Notes: a model not told the origin generated them from the letters alone. Counted from the first letter of the stretch, positions 25,428-33,951 are shown. The stretch is DNA of 37,218 nt from an uncultured Eubacteriales bacterium (GCA_959602365.1 CAUGSS010000025.1:1-37218); one strand, 5' to 3'. Program-made: numbers and translations.

Positions 25428-25455
25428 ATTATAGCGAAAAACCGGGAAATGTCAA
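25428..25455 (-). promoter_or_regulatory. Promoter of the TPP riboswitch-thiT transcript
   Basis: Minus-strand TTGACA (25450-25455), 16 bases, TATAAT (25428-25433); the riboswitch begins about 30 bases downstream. Confidence 0.85.
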
Positions 25456-25488
25456 TTCCCTTCCTTCAAAATCCGAAGGATCTCCCCT

Positions 25489-25785
25489 TTACTCCTCCTC
25501 CTCGGGCTTGGGCATGGCGGCATACTGCCCCTCCAGCCAATCAATCACCTGCTCCCGGCCCTCTGTGTCCAGGGGAAAGCTGGCTTCAGCTGCCACCTGG
25601 CTCTCCTCCAGGCAGTACTCTCCATACCAGCACAGGCAGGCCAGCACCTCCTGCTGCTGCTCCCCCTCCCCTTCTGTGGTGGGCTGCACCCGGAAGCGCA
25701 GGCCCAGGAAGCTGCCCAGGTAGGTGTTGCCGTTGGTGAAGTACAGCAGATTGGGCAGGAAAAAACTGTGGTGTTCCCGAAGCAT
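25489..25785 (-). CDS. Hypothetical 98-residue protein
   Basis: 98 residues, ATG 25783-25785 behind AAGGAGAGG. Starts MLREHHSFFLPNLLYFTNGN, has a beta-strand-like core (YLGSFLGLRFRVQP, VLACLCWYGEYCLEE) and an acidic tail ending EEEE. No signal peptide or clear membrane segment; three cysteines. Family not recognised. A consensus promoter and good ribosome-binding site support expression. It lies 33 bases upstream of the thiT promoter region in the same direction but is a separate unit. Confidence 0.7.
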   Translation of the reverse strand: MLREHHSFFLPNLLYFTNGNTYLGSFLGLRFRVQPTTEGEGEQQQEVLACLCWYGEYCLEESQVAAEASFPLDTEGREQVIDWLEGQYAAMPKPEEEE

Positions 25786-25818
25786 GGCTTATCCTCTCCT
25801 TTGCAGTTGCTTCGTCCT

Positions 25819-25847
25819 ATTGTACCCTGGGCGCCGGGCCGCGTCAA
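25819..25847 (-). promoter_or_regulatory. Promoter of the 98-residue gene
   Basis: Minus-strand TTGACG (25842-25847), 17 bases, TACAAT (25819-25824), 33 bases before the ATG. Confidence 0.75.
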
Positions 25848-25967
25848 GCGGCCGCAGGTCTCCCCGGCCCGCCCTATGGGGGCAAAGCGCGGCACAGTGC
25901 TCCGGCAGAGCCCGAGAACACGGGGACGTTTCGATCCCAGCCGTTTTTACCCCGCGGCCAGGGGCGC

Positions 25968-26002
25968 AAAAAGAGCGCACTGTGCAGGACACAGTACGCT
26001 CT
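25968..26002 (-). terminator. Terminator of the spc-alpha ribosomal operon
   Basis: AGAGCGTACTGTG/CACAGTGCGCTCT (13 bp with one G-U, 5-base loop) followed on the minus strand by TTTTT, 26 bases after rplQ. Confidence 0.92.
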
Positions 26003-26028
26003 CAGCTGAAACTAATTCCGGCTCCGGA

Positions 26029-26370
26029 TCAAACCAGCTGGATGATGGCCATCTCAGCCGCGTCGCCGCGCCGGGGGCCGATGCGGACCACGCGGGTGTA
26101 GCCGCCGTTGCGGTCGGCATACTTGGGGCCGATCTGGTCAAACAGCTTCTTGGCCACGTCCTCCTGGGTCAGGAAGGCCAGGGCCTGACGGTAAGCGGCC
26201 AGGTCGTTCTGCTTGGCCAGGGTGACCATCTTGTCGGCCAGAGGCTGAACCTCCTTGGCCCGGGTGACGGTGGTCTTGAGCTGGCCATAGTTGAGCAGGT
26301 CGGTGACCAGACCGCGCAGCATCGCCATACGCTGGTCGGTGGGCTTACCGAGCTTCCGATTGCTAGGCAT
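26029..26370 (-). CDS. rplQ: 50S ribosomal protein L17
   Basis: 113 residues from ATG 26368-26370 (AAGGAG in front; a GTG three codons upstream is less likely). MPSNRKLGKPTDQRMAMLR is the standard start and NGGYTRVVRIGPRRGDAAEMAIIQL the standard end. It is a large-subunit protein near the exit tunnel. Last gene of the alpha cluster, directly before the operon terminator. Confidence 0.97.
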   Translation of the reverse strand: MPSNRKLGKPTDQRMAMLRGLVTDLLNYGQLKTTVTRAKEVQPLADKMVTLAKQNDLAAYRQALAFLTQEDVAKKLFDQIGPKYADRNGGYTRVVRIGPRRGDAAEMAIIQLV

Positions 26371-26436
26371 TTGATTCACTCCTTCGTTTGTCCCGTCCGA
26401 TCGACGGCGGGACCGAACTTTGTTTAGACGTTTCGA

Positions 26437-27387
26437 TCAGGTGTTGTCCTCGCTGGCCAGGGACAGGCCCATCATCGCCAGCTTGTTGATGACCTCTTCC
26501 AGGGACTTGCGGCCCAGGTTGCGGACCTTCATCATGTCCTCCTCGGTCTTGGAGATCAGATCTGCCACGGTGTTGATGTTGGCCCGCTTGAGGCAGTTGA
26601 AGCTCCGGACGCTCAGGTCCAGCTCCTCAATGGTCAGCTCCAGCACCTTGTCCTGGGTGGTCTCCTTGGTCTCCACCACGGTGGCGTTCTTGCCCATGGC
26701 CTCGGAGAGGTCGGTGAACAGGGTGAAGTGGTCACACAGGATCTTGGCACCCAGAGAGACCGCGTCCCGGGCGGAAATGGTTCCGTCGGTCCAGATCTCA
26801 AGGGTCAGCTTATCAAAGTCGGTCATATTGCCAACACGGGTGTTCTCCACCGTGTAGTTGACCTTATGCACCGGGGTATAGATAGAGTCAACGGGGATGA
26901 CGCCGATCACGCTCTGCGCGGGCTTGTTCCGGTCGGCGGAGACATAGCCGCGGCCATGGTTGAGGGTCAGCTCCATGTTCAGCGTGGCGTCGGGACCCAG
27001 AGTGGCAATGTGCAGGTCGGGATTGAGGACCTCCACCTCACCGTCGGACTTGATGTCGCCGGCGGTGACTTCGCACTCGCCGCTGCACTCGATATACACG
27101 GTCTTGGGACCGGGGGAGTGGAGCTTGGTGATGATCTTCTTGACGTTCAGCACGATGTCGGTGACATCTTCCTTCACGCCGGGGATGGTGGTGAACTCAT
27201 GCTGCACACCGGAGATCTTGATGCTTGTCACAGCCGTACCAGGGAGAGAGGAGAGGAGAATGCGGCGCAGGGCATTGCCCAGGGTGGTGCCGTAGCCGCG
27301 CTCCAGGGGCTCCACGACATACTTGCCATAGGAAACGTCGCCGGGGTTTTCGATGCACTTGATGCGGGGTTTTTCGATTTCTACCAT
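26437..27387 (-). CDS. rpoA: DNA-directed RNA polymerase subunit alpha
   Basis: 316 residues. The N-terminal assembly domain contains GYGTTLGNALRRILLSSLPG; the C-terminal DNA-contacting domain (about 250-316) has LDLSVRSFNCLKRANINTVADL and NLGRKSLEEV. The alpha dimer nucleates polymerase assembly and binds UP elements and activators. GAGGGTAACC precedes the ATG. Located between rpsD and rplQ as in most bacteria. A GC-rich hairpin (GGGGCCGG region, about 27403-27427) lies in the 85-base gap before it. Confidence 0.98.
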   Translation of the reverse strand: MVEIEKPRIKCIENPGDVSYGKYVVEPLERGYGTTLGNALRRILLSSLPGTAVTSIKISGVQHEFTTIPGVKEDVTDIVLNVKKIITKLHSPGPKTVYIECSGECEVTAGDIKSDGEVEVLNPDLHIATLGPDATLNMELTLNHGRGYVSADRNKPAQSVIGVIPVDSIYTPVHKVNYTVENTRVGNMTDFDKLTLEIWTDGTISARDAVSLGAKILCDHFTLFTDLSEAMGKNATVVETKETTQDKVLELTIEELDLSVRSFNCLKRANINTVADLISKTEEDMMKVRNLGRKSLEEVINKLAMMGLSLASEDNT

Positions 27388-27472
27388 AGGTTACCCTCCT
27401 CGTGTCAGGGGCGGCCGGGGGGTGGCCGGCCCCGTTGGTGTTAGCTCATCAATATACTCTGAGGGTCACGGA

Positions 27473-28078
27473 TTACTTGGAGTAGAACTCGACGATGAGA
27501 TGCTCCTCCACAGGGAAGTCGATATCCTCGCGCACGGGAAGCTTGGTAATGGTGGCCTTCAGCTCGTTCTTGTCCCGCTCAATCCACTGGGGGGCGGCGG
27601 GGGTGGAGACGGCGTCCTCACCCACAAGGCGCTTGAACACCTTGGAGGAACGGCTGGAGTCACGGACGGCAATCACGTCGCCGGCCTTCACCTGGAAGGA
27701 CGGGATGTTGCACTTCTTGCCGTTGACGGTGAAATGGCCGTGGTTCACCAGCTGACGGGCCTCGTGGCGGGTCAGGGCGAAACCGGCACGGAACACCACG
27801 TTGTCCAGGCGGCGCTCGCACAGCACCAGCAGGTTCTCGCCGGTCTTGCCGGGCATGCGGTCAGCCCGCTCATAGTAGGAGTGGAACTGCTTCTCCAGCA
27901 TGCCGTAGACAAACTTGACCTTCTGCTTCTCAGTGAGCTGAGTGGCATACTCGCTCTTCTTCTTGCGCTGCATGTTGCCGGAGCCCCGCTCGGTGGTCTT
28001 CTTCGCATAGCCAAGGACGGCGGGAGACAGGCCCAGGGCCTTGCACCGCTTGGCGATCGGCTGCGTATTCTTTGCCAT
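27473..28078 (-). CDS. rpsD: 30S ribosomal protein S4
   Basis: 201 residues, with the S4 RNA-binding domain (RRLDNVVFRAGFALTRHEARQLVNHGHF). The four N-terminal zinc cysteines of the C+ form are absent (a single Cys at position 12), so this is the zinc-independent form. S4 starts small-subunit assembly and often represses its own operon. AGGAGGAAAAGT precedes the ATG. Confidence 0.97.
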   Translation of the reverse strand: MAKNTQPIAKRCKALGLSPAVLGYAKKTTERGSGNMQRKKKSEYATQLTEKQKVKFVYGMLEKQFHSYYERADRMPGKTGENLLVLCERRLDNVVFRAGFALTRHEARQLVNHGHFTVNGKKCNIPSFQVKAGDVIAVRDSSRSSKVFKRLVGEDAVSTPAAPQWIERDKNELKATITKLPVREDIDFPVEEHLIVEFYSK

Positions 28079-28102
28079 AATACTTTTCCTCCTTTTCGAT
28101 TC

Positions 28103-28501
28103 TCAGACGCGTCTTCTTTTGGGAGGACGGCAGCCGTTGTGGGGGATGGGGGTGACATCCTTAATCAGGGTGACCTCCAGGCCCACCGCCTGCAGGGCGC
28201 GGATGGCGGCCTCACGGCCGGCGCCGGGGCCTTTGACGAACACCTCGACGGTCTTCAGGCCGTACTCCATGGCGGCCTTCGCGGCGGTCTCGGCGGCCAT
28301 CTGGGCGGCATAGGGGGTGGACTTCCGGGAACCGCGGAAGCCCAGCTCGCCGGAGGAGGCCCAGGAGAGGGCGTTGCCCTGGCTGTCGGTCACGGTGACC
28401 ATGGTGTTGTTGAACGAAGAGCGGATATGCACGGCACCCTTCTCCACGACTTTGCGATCGCGACGCTTCTTGGTCGCGGTCTTCTTCTTCACGTTTGCCA
28501 T
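28103..28501 (-). CDS. rpsK: 30S ribosomal protein S11
   Basis: 132 residues with the family signature GLEVTLIKDVTPIPHNGCRPPKRRRV at the C-terminus (shown here in two parts in the family: IKDVTPIPHNGC and RPPKRRRV). It binds 16S rRNA in the platform. It starts 13 bases after rpsM. Confidence 0.97.
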   Translation of the reverse strand: MANVKKKTATKKRRDRKVVEKGAVHIRSSFNNTMVTVTDSQGNALSWASSGELGFRGSRKSTPYAAQMAAETAAKAAMEYGLKTVEVFVKGPGAGREAAIRALQAVGLEVTLIKDVTPIPHNGCRPPKRRRV

Positions 28502-28514
28502 TGCTTATCCCTCC

Positions 28515-28883
28515 TTACTTCTTCTTATTCGCGATGGTCTTCTTGGGGCCCTTCCGGGTGCGGGCGTTGGTCTTGGAGCGCTGGCCCCGGACAGGCAGGC
28601 CCTTGCGGTGGCGCATGCCCCGATAGGAGCCAATCTCAATGAGGCGCTTGATGTCCATAGCCACATTGCGGCGCAGGTCACCCTCCACGATATAGCTCTT
28701 GTCGATTTCATCGCGGAGCAGCTGCTCCTGCTGCTCAGTCAGGTCCCGGACGCGGGTGTCGGGATCAATCCCGGTGGCGGCCAGAATCTTGGTCGCACTG
28801 GTGCGTCCGATGCCATAGATATAAGTCAGGCCGATTTCAATTCTCTTGTCCTTCGGCAGATCAATACCAGCAATACGTGCCAT
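28515..28883 (-). CDS. rpsM: 30S ribosomal protein S13
   Basis: 122 residues: MARIAGIDLPKDKRIEIGL start, RGMRHRKGLPVRGQRSKTNA and a basic tail that reaches the tRNA sites. Head protein of the small subunit, contacting 50S. AGGAGGTG precedes the ATG and lies right after the rpmJ stop. Confidence 0.97.
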   Translation of the reverse strand: MARIAGIDLPKDKRIEIGLTYIYGIGRTSATKILAATGIDPDTRVRDLTEQQEQLLRDEIDKSYIVEGDLRRNVAMDIKRLIEIGSYRGMRHRKGLPVRGQRSKTNARTRKGPKKTIANKKK

Positions 28884-28899
28884 AAATCAATACACCTCC

Positions 28900-29013
28900 T
28901 TAACCCTGTCTCTGCTTATGCTTGGGATTCTCGCAAATCACCATAACTTTGCCCTTGCGCTTGATGACCTTGCACTTCTCGCACATGGGCTTGACGGACG
29001 GTCTTACTTTCAT
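28900..29013 (-). CDS. rpmJ: 50S ribosomal protein L36, zinc-binding form
   Basis: 37 residues, MKVRPSVKPMCEKCKVIKRK start and ICENPKHKQRQG end, from ATG 29011-29013 with AGGAGG in front. Cys11, Cys14, Cys27 and His32 form the zinc site of the C+ type. It is easily missed because of its length, and lies between infA and rpsM as expected. Confidence 0.97.
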   Translation of the reverse strand: MKVRPSVKPMCEKCKVIKRKGKVMVICENPKHKQRQG

Positions 29014-29136
29014 CGTTTTACCTCCTGTTTTGCTGCGCGGCGCCGTTCCCTTGTCCAGAGGGCGTATGCCGCGCTTCCCGGCGCGCTGGCGCCGGGTGGC
29101 GGACGCTCCGCCGCCCTGGGGCGGTACGGAGCGGCC
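29014..29136 (-). other. infA-rpmJ gap with GC-rich inverted repeats
   Basis: About 120 bases, long for this operon, containing interleaved GC-rich inverted repeats (GGCGCGCTGGCGCC and GGCGGACGCTCCGCCGCC). No ORF, no T-run. Possibly an RNA processing or attenuation site; function unknown. Confidence 0.4.
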
Positions 29137-29355
29137 TTACTTGCTTCTCCAGGTGATCCGGCCGCGGGTCAGATCATAAGGGGACATCTGGACCGTCACC
29201 TTATCGCCCTGGAGGATTCGGATATAGTTCATGCGGAGCTTACCGGAGATGCTGGCCTGGATGATATGGCCATTGCCGATATCCACCTTGAAGGTGGTGT
29301 TGGGCAGAGTCTCGACGACGACGCCCTCGAGCTCAATCATATCACTCTTAGACAA
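29137..29355 (-). CDS. infA: Translation initiation factor IF-1
   Basis: 72 residues, one S1/OB domain, with MSKSDMIELEGVVVETLPN start and YDLTRGRITWRSK end. It binds the 30S A site during initiation. Its first 8 bases overlap the end of the KOW gene, so the two are coupled. Confidence 0.97.
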   Translation of the reverse strand: MSKSDMIELEGVVVETLPNTTFKVDIGNGHIIQASISGKLRMNYIRILQGDKVTVQMSPYDLTRGRITWRSK

Positions 29356-29644
29356 ACGAATTTCCCTCCATTTTGGTCTGTTCTGAGTCGCGGAAGGCTG
29401 CGAGCGAACGCCGGAGTGCCCGGTCGCTGACGCTCTCGCCTCTTTGCAATCTGACGATTGCCGGATGTGCGCTGGTCCCTACCCTCCGGAGATGTTTCTC
29501 CCGCTTGCGCTTGGGGGCAGCCAGCTTTCTCCCCTTCCCGTCGGCGATGAGGGCAAAGCCGTCCTGAGCGTCCACGACGCAGAACAGCCCGCCGGCATCG
29601 CGTCCCTTCAGGGAGAGAACGATTTCGCCTTTGGTATATGCCAT
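29348..29644 (-). CDS. KOW domain RNA-binding protein (L14e/L6e/L27e-like)
   Basis: 98 residues from ATG 29642-29644. The N-terminal KOW-type stretch (GEIVLSLKGRDAGGLFCVVDAQDGFALIADGKGRKL) is followed by a basic segment (APKRKREKHLRR) and a hydrophilic C-terminus. Genes of this type sit between map and infA in many Clostridia; a role in ribosome assembly or RNA binding is inferred. It begins 3 bases after the map stop and overlaps infA. Confidence 0.85.
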   Translation of the reverse strand: MAYTKGEIVLSLKGRDAGGLFCVVDAQDGFALIADGKGRKLAAPKRKREKHLRRVGTSAHPAIVRLQRGESVSDRALRRSLAAFRDSEQTKMEGNSFV

Positions 29645-29646
29645 AC

Positions 29647-30462
29647 TCAATCCTCGTCGCAGCGGGTCAGAATCTCCGGCCCGGCCTCGGTGATGAGAAT
29701 GGTGTTTTCGTAATGTGCCGCCAGCTTGTGGTCGGCAGTCATGGGCACCGCCCACCCGTCCGGCATCCACTTGTTCCGGATGTCCGCCGTTCCGGCGTTC
29801 ACCATGGGTTCCACGCAGATGACCATATTGGGCACAAGGCGCTCATTCCTGCCGCTTTCGGGCACATAGTTGGGGACTTCGGGCTCCTCGTGGACCGTGT
29901 GGCCGATGCCGTGGCCGGTATACTCCCGGACCAGGCTGTAGCCGTTGGATTCCACATAGGTCTGCACCGCACGGGAGATATCGTGGACCCGGTTGCCGGC
30001 CACCGCCTGCTCGAATCCCTTCCAGAAGCTCTGCTCGGTCACCTCGATGAGGCGCCGGGCTTCGGGTGAGATCTCGCCGCAGGCAAAGGTGGCGCAGCAG
30101 TCACCGTGATAGCCGCCGGTGGCGGCTTTGTTGCGGTCCAGCTGATAATCGCCGATGCAGGCGCCCACGTCCACCGAGACGATGTCTCCCTCTTTCAGCT
30201 TGTAGCTGCCGGGCACGCCGTGGATGATCTCATCATTCACAGAGATACAGCAGGCGCCCTTGAAGCCGTACAGGTGATAGAAGGAGGGGTAGCCACCGTG
30301 CTTTTTGATGAACTTCTCCACCTCGTGGTCGATCTCCCGGGTGGTGATGCCGGGCTGGATCAGCGTCCCGGCATAGGAGCGGGCCATGGCGGTCAGCCGC
30401 CCTGCTCTCCGCATCAGATCAATCTGATGCGGAGAGAAGGACACGCAGTTGCCTCGGATCAC
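29647..30462 (-). CDS. map: Methionine aminopeptidase, type I, with a 12-residue insertion
   Basis: 271 residues from GTG 30460-30462, overlapping the adk stop (GTGA) with GGAGGT well spaced. It removes the initiator methionine. Metal ligands by family order: Asp98, Asp121, His184 and two C-terminal glutamates; GHGIGHTVHEEP is intact. Asp98 and Asp121 are 23 apart versus 11 in E. coli (97 and 108), owing to an extra GDYQLDRNKAAT at 104-115, while Asp121-His184 keeps the E. coli distance of 63. A CC pair replaces the usual SA after the second Asp. The N-terminus carries no SEC-like extension. Confidence 0.93.
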   Translation of the reverse strand: MIRGNCVSFSPHQIDLMRRAGRLTAMARSYAGTLIQPGITTREIDHEVEKFIKKHGGYPSFYHLYGFKGACCISVNDEIIHGVPGSYKLKEGDIVSVDVGACIGDYQLDRNKAATGGYHGDCCATFACGEISPEARRLIEVTEQSFWKGFEQAVAGNRVHDISRAVQTYVESNGYSLVREYTGHGIGHTVHEEPEVPNYVPESGRNERLVPNMVICVEPMVNAGTADIRNKWMPDGWAVPMTADHKLAAHYENTILITEAGPEILTRCDED

Positions 30463-31088
30463 GCCAGCACCTCCATGATGACGGCGTTGGTGGCCTCGAT
30501 GGTGGGCTGGTTCTGGATGCTCTTCAGCACACCCCGCTGGGCGTAAAAGTCCTTCAGGGGTTCGGTCTCCTTATGGTACGTGGCCAGCCGGGCCTTGACG
30601 GTCTCAGGCTTGTCGTCCTTGCGCTGCTGGAGCGCCTGGCCGCACTTGTCGCACACGCCCTCCTGCTTCGGAGGGGCCGCCACCACATGGTAGGTGGCCC
30701 CGCAGTTGACGCAGGTCCGGCGGCCGGTCATTCTCCGCTCAATCTCCTCGTCGGAGATCTCAATGGAGACCACCGCATCGAATTGGATACCGGCCTTCTC
30801 CAGGGCCTCAGCCTGGGCGATGGTGCGGGGCACCCCGTCCAGGATATAGCCCTTCTGGCAGTCGGACTCGGCCAGCCGCTCGGAGATGACGCCGATGATG
30901 ACGTCGTCCGGGACCAGCTTGCCGGCGTCCATATACTCCTTGGCCTTCAGGCCCACGGGGGTGCCGTTGGCCACGGCGGCGCGGAGGATGTTGCCGGTGG
31001 AAATGGTGGGGATGTTCAGCTTCTGGCTGATGATCTCCGCCTGAGTGCCTTTACCGGCGCCCGGGGCGCCCAACAGGATCAGCTTCAT
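30459..31088 (-). CDS. adk: Adenylate kinase, zinc-LID form
   Basis: 209 residues. It equilibrates ATP, ADP and AMP. P-loop GAPGAGKGT (7-15), AMP-site STGNILR and GVPRT (usual GFPRT). The LID has CVNC and CDKC, a four-cysteine zinc site typical of Gram-positive enzymes. Located between secY and map with a 4-base overlap into map, the usual Firmicute order. Confidence 0.97.
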   Translation of the reverse strand: MKLILLGAPGAGKGTQAEIISQKLNIPTISTGNILRAAVANGTPVGLKAKEYMDAGKLVPDDVIIGVISERLAESDCQKGYILDGVPRTIAQAEALEKAGIQFDAVVSIEISDEEIERRMTGRRTCVNCGATYHVVAAPPKQEGVCDKCGQALQQRKDDKPETVKARLATYHKETEPLKDFYAQRGVLKSIQNQPTIEATNAVIMEVLA

Positions 31089-31098
31089 AGCACACTCC

Positions 31099-32400
31099 TT
31101 ACTCCAAAAAGCCCTTGTAGTGGCGCATCATCATCTGGGCCTCCAGGGCCTTCTGGGTCTCCAGCGCGACGGAAACCACGATCATGACCGAGGTGCCGCC
31201 GATGGCCAGATAGCCTGCGCCGATGATGGCGCCGGTGACGATGGGGAGAATGGCCACCACGGAGAGATAGAGGGCACCGAACATGGTGATCTTATTGAGC
31301 ACCTTGCTGATGAACTCCACCGTGGGACGGCCAGGACGGAAGCCGGGGATAAAGCCGCCCTGCTTTTTCAGGTTGTTGGCCACCTCCACGGGGTTGAACT
31401 GGATGGTGGCGTAGAAGTAGCTGAAGCCCACAATCAGCAGGAAGTAGAAGATGCAGTAGAACACGCTGGTGGTGTCGAACAGCCGCATAAAGGCGGTGTC
31501 CTGCCAACTGGGCACAAAGGCGGCGATGGTTGCGGGGATAGAAGCGATGGTCTGGGCGAAGATGATGGGCAGCACGCCAGACATATTCAGCTTCATGGGG
31601 ATATTGGTGGAGTTGCCGCCCATCATCTTGCGGCCAACCACCCGCTTGGCATACTGCACAGGCAGGCGGCGCTCCGCCAGGGAGATGAAGATGACAAACA
31701 CCACCATGGCCAGCATGCCCACGATGATGCCGGCGGCACCGGCGGGATGGATGACCAGGCTGTCGCTGCCGGTGGTACCGGTGACCCAGTTGTACACGCC
31801 GGTGTACAGCGCGTAGACGGCGGTGGGCACCCGGGAGATGATGCCGGCAAACAGGATGATGGAGATGCCGTTGCCGATGCCGAACTCGGTGATCTGCTCG
31901 CCCAGCCACATGGTAAAAGCGGAGCCGGCGGTAAACACCAGAATGATCACGATGGCGGGCCACACGCCGTTATCCATCAGGAAGCCGTTGCTCCGGCACA
32001 GCATATAGTAGCCGAAAGCCTGGAGCAGGCCGATGCCCACAGTGGTATAACGGGTGATGGCGGCAATCTTCCTCTTGCCTTCCTCGCCGCCCTCCTTCGC
32101 CAGCCGCTCCAGAGCGGGGATGGCGATGGTGAGCAGCTGGATGATGATGGAGCTGTTGATATAGGGCTGAATGCCCAGGGCCAACAGCGTGGCGCTGCCG
32201 AAGGCGCCGCCGCTCATGACGTTCATCATCCCAAGGATGGTGGCGCTGGAGCTGGCAAAGTAGGCGCTGAGCAGAGAGGTGTCCACATAGGGGACCGGGA
32301 TGTTGTTGCCGAGCCGGAAGATCAGGATGATGAACGCGGTCATCATCAGCTTCTTACGCAGCTCGGGGATCCTCCATGCGTTGCGGATGGTCTCCAGCAT
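31099..32400 (-). CDS. secY: Preprotein translocase subunit SecY
   Basis: 433 residues with ten membrane segments. SecY forms the protein-conducting channel with SecE and SecG and takes substrates from SecA or the ribosome. LGIQPYINSSIIIQLL and FIPGFRPGRPT are family signatures. The start is at 32398-32400, 1 base after rplO, so translation is coupled to L15. Confidence 0.97.
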   Translation of the reverse strand: MLETIRNAWRIPELRKKLMMTAFIILIFRLGNNIPVPYVDTSLLSAYFASSSATILGMMNVMSGGAFGSATLLALGIQPYINSSIIIQLLTIAIPALERLAKEGGEEGKRKIAAITRYTTVGIGLLQAFGYYMLCRSNGFLMDNGVWPAIVIILVFTAGSAFTMWLGEQITEFGIGNGISIILFAGIISRVPTAVYALYTGVYNWVTGTTGSDSLVIHPAGAAGIIVGMLAMVVFVIFISLAERRLPVQYAKRVVGRKMMGGNSTNIPMKLNMSGVLPIIFAQTIASIPATIAAFVPSWQDTAFMRLFDTTSVFYCIFYFLLIVGFSYFYATIQFNPVEVANNLKKQGGFIPGFRPGRPTVEFISKVLNKITMFGALYLSVVAILPIVTGAIIGAGYLAIGGTSVMIVVSVALETQKALEAQMMMRHYKGFLE

Positions 32401-32401
32401 C

Positions 32402-32839
32402 TCAGATCACCTCTGCCTTTCCTCCTGCGGCTTCGATCTTCTCCTTTGCGGAAGCGGAAAAGGCGGAGGCCTGGACGGTGAGCTTCTTGGTGAGCTCGCC
32501 ATTGCCGAGGATCTTCACCCCATACTCGCACTTGGACAGCACGCCGGACTCCAGCAGAGCCTGGGCGTTCACAGTGGCGCCGTCCTCAAACCGGTTGAGG
32601 GCGGAGACGTTGACCGCGGAGAGGGGCTTGGCAAAAATGTTGTTGAAGCCCCGCTTGGGCAGGCGGCGGGCCAGAGGCATCTGGCCGCCCTCAAAACCGA
32701 TGCGGGTGTGGCCGCTGCGGGCGATCTGGCCCTTGTGGCCCTTGCCGGCGGTCTTGCCGTTGCCGGAGCCGTGGCCACGGCCCTTGCGCTTGGCAGTGAA
32801 GGTGGAGCCGGCGGCGGGAGACAGTTCAGACAGTTTCAT
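32402..32839 (-). CDS. rplO: 50S ribosomal protein L15
   Basis: 145 residues: MKLSELSPAAGS start, GRGHGSGNGKTAGKGHKGQ glycine-rich extension and the C-terminal globular domain. It helps organise 23S rRNA late in assembly. Directly followed by secY. Confidence 0.97.
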   Translation of the reverse strand: MKLSELSPAAGSTFTAKRKGRGHGSGNGKTAGKGHKGQIARSGHTRIGFEGGQMPLARRLPKRGFNNIFAKPLSAVNVSALNRFEDGATVNAQALLESGVLSKCEYGVKILGNGELTKKLTVQASAFSASAKEKIEAAGGKAEVI

Positions 32840-32856
32840 TTCCGTGCACCTCCTTC

Positions 32857-33039
32857 TTACTGCTGCTCGGTCACCTGGATCAGGTAACCGATCTGGGCAA
32901 TCTTGCCCCGGGTCTGGGCGTTGTCGGGCTGCACGGTGGTGTCGCCGATCTTCCGCAGGCCCAGAGAGGCGGCCGTAGCGATGTGCTTGGCGTGGCGGCC
33001 GCTGAGGCTCTTGACGAGCTTGATAGTCAGATTAGCCAT
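32857..33039 (-). CDS. rpmD: 50S ribosomal protein L30
   Basis: 60 residues: MANLTIKLVKSLSGRHAKH start and RGKIAQIGYLIQVTEQQ end, the short bacterial form. Between rpsE and rplO as in the standard spc order. GGAGGG precedes the ATG. Confidence 0.96.
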   Translation of the reverse strand: MANLTIKLVKSLSGRHAKHIATAASLGLRKIGDTTVQPDNAQTRGKIAQIGYLIQVTEQQ

Positions 33040-33054
33040 TTCGTGAAACCCTCC

Positions 33055-33558
33055 TTACACGATCTCGTCCACGCTCTTGCCCCGGGTCTGGGCGACCTGC
33101 TCGGGGGTGCGCAGCGACTTCAGGCCCTCAAAGGTGGCGCGGATGACGTTCTGGGGGTTGTTGGAGCGCAGGCACTTGGTACGAATATCGGAGATACCGG
33201 CTGCCTCCATGACGGCACGGACAGGGCCGCCGGCGATGACGCCGGTACCGGAGGGAGCGGGCTTGAGCAGCACGCGGCCGGCGGAGAAGGCGCCGATGAC
33301 CTCGTGGGGAATGGTGGTGCCGGCCATGGCCACGGTGATCATGTTCTTCTTGGCATCCTCGATGCCCTTGCGGATGGCCTCAGGCACCTCGGAAGCCTTA
33401 CCCAGGCCGAAGCCCACCTTGCCCTTGCCGTCGCCCACGACCATCAGCGCGGAAAACTTCATGACGCGGCCGCCCTTGACGGTCTTGCTGACGCGGTTCA
33501 GGTAGACGACCTTCTCGATCATATCGTCCTTGCGCTGGTCTCTTTCAAATCTAGGCAT
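33055..33558 (-). CDS. rpsE: 30S ribosomal protein S5
   Basis: 167 residues with the double-stranded RNA-binding N-domain (LNRVSKTVKGGRVMKFSAL) and C-terminal S5 domain. It acts in decoding fidelity and 30S assembly; the spectinomycin loop is in the KGG region. AGGAGGAAA precedes the ATG. Confidence 0.97.
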   Translation of the reverse strand: MPRFERDQRKDDMIEKVVYLNRVSKTVKGGRVMKFSALMVVGDGKGKVGFGLGKASEVPEAIRKGIEDAKKNMITVAMAGTTIPHEVIGAFSAGRVLLKPAPSGTGVIAGGPVRAVMEAAGISDIRTKCLRSNNPQNVIRATFEGLKSLRTPEQVAQTRGKSVDEIV

Positions 33559-33575
33559 TGTATTTCCTCCTCCCC

Positions 33576-33935
33576 TTAAAAGTTCAGGCCGCCCTCACGG
33601 GCACCCTCGGCCAGAGCCTGGACGCGGCCGTGGTAGACATAGCCGCCGCGGTCAAACACCACGGTGTCGATGCCCTTGGCCTTGGCGCGCTCGGCGACCA
33701 TCTGGCCGACCTTGCGGGCGGCCTCGATGTTGCCGCCCTTGCCCTCAAAGGACTTATCCAGGGAGGAAGCGGAGACCAGGGTCACGCCGTTGACATCGTC
33801 GATGACCTGGGCGTAGATGTTGGCCTCACTGCGGAACACATTCAGACGGGGTCTCTCGGGGGTGCCGGAGATCTTACCGCGGACACGCTTATGGCGCTTC
33901 AGGCGCTGGGCGTTGGTATTGGGTCTTTTAATCAT
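33576..33935 (-). CDS. rplR: 50S ribosomal protein L18
   Basis: 119 residues, with GTPERPRLNVFRSEANIYAQVIDD and the VFDRGGYVYHGRVQALAEGAREGGLNF C-terminal 5S rRNA-binding part (ending GLNF). Standard position between rplF and rpsE. Confidence 0.97.
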   Translation of the reverse strand: MIKRPNTNAQRLKRHKRVRGKISGTPERPRLNVFRSEANIYAQVIDDVNGVTLVSASSLDKSFEGKGGNIEAARKVGQMVAERAKAKGIDTVVFDRGGYVYHGRVQALAEGAREGGLNF

Positions 33936-33951
33936 TTAGGCACACCTCCTC

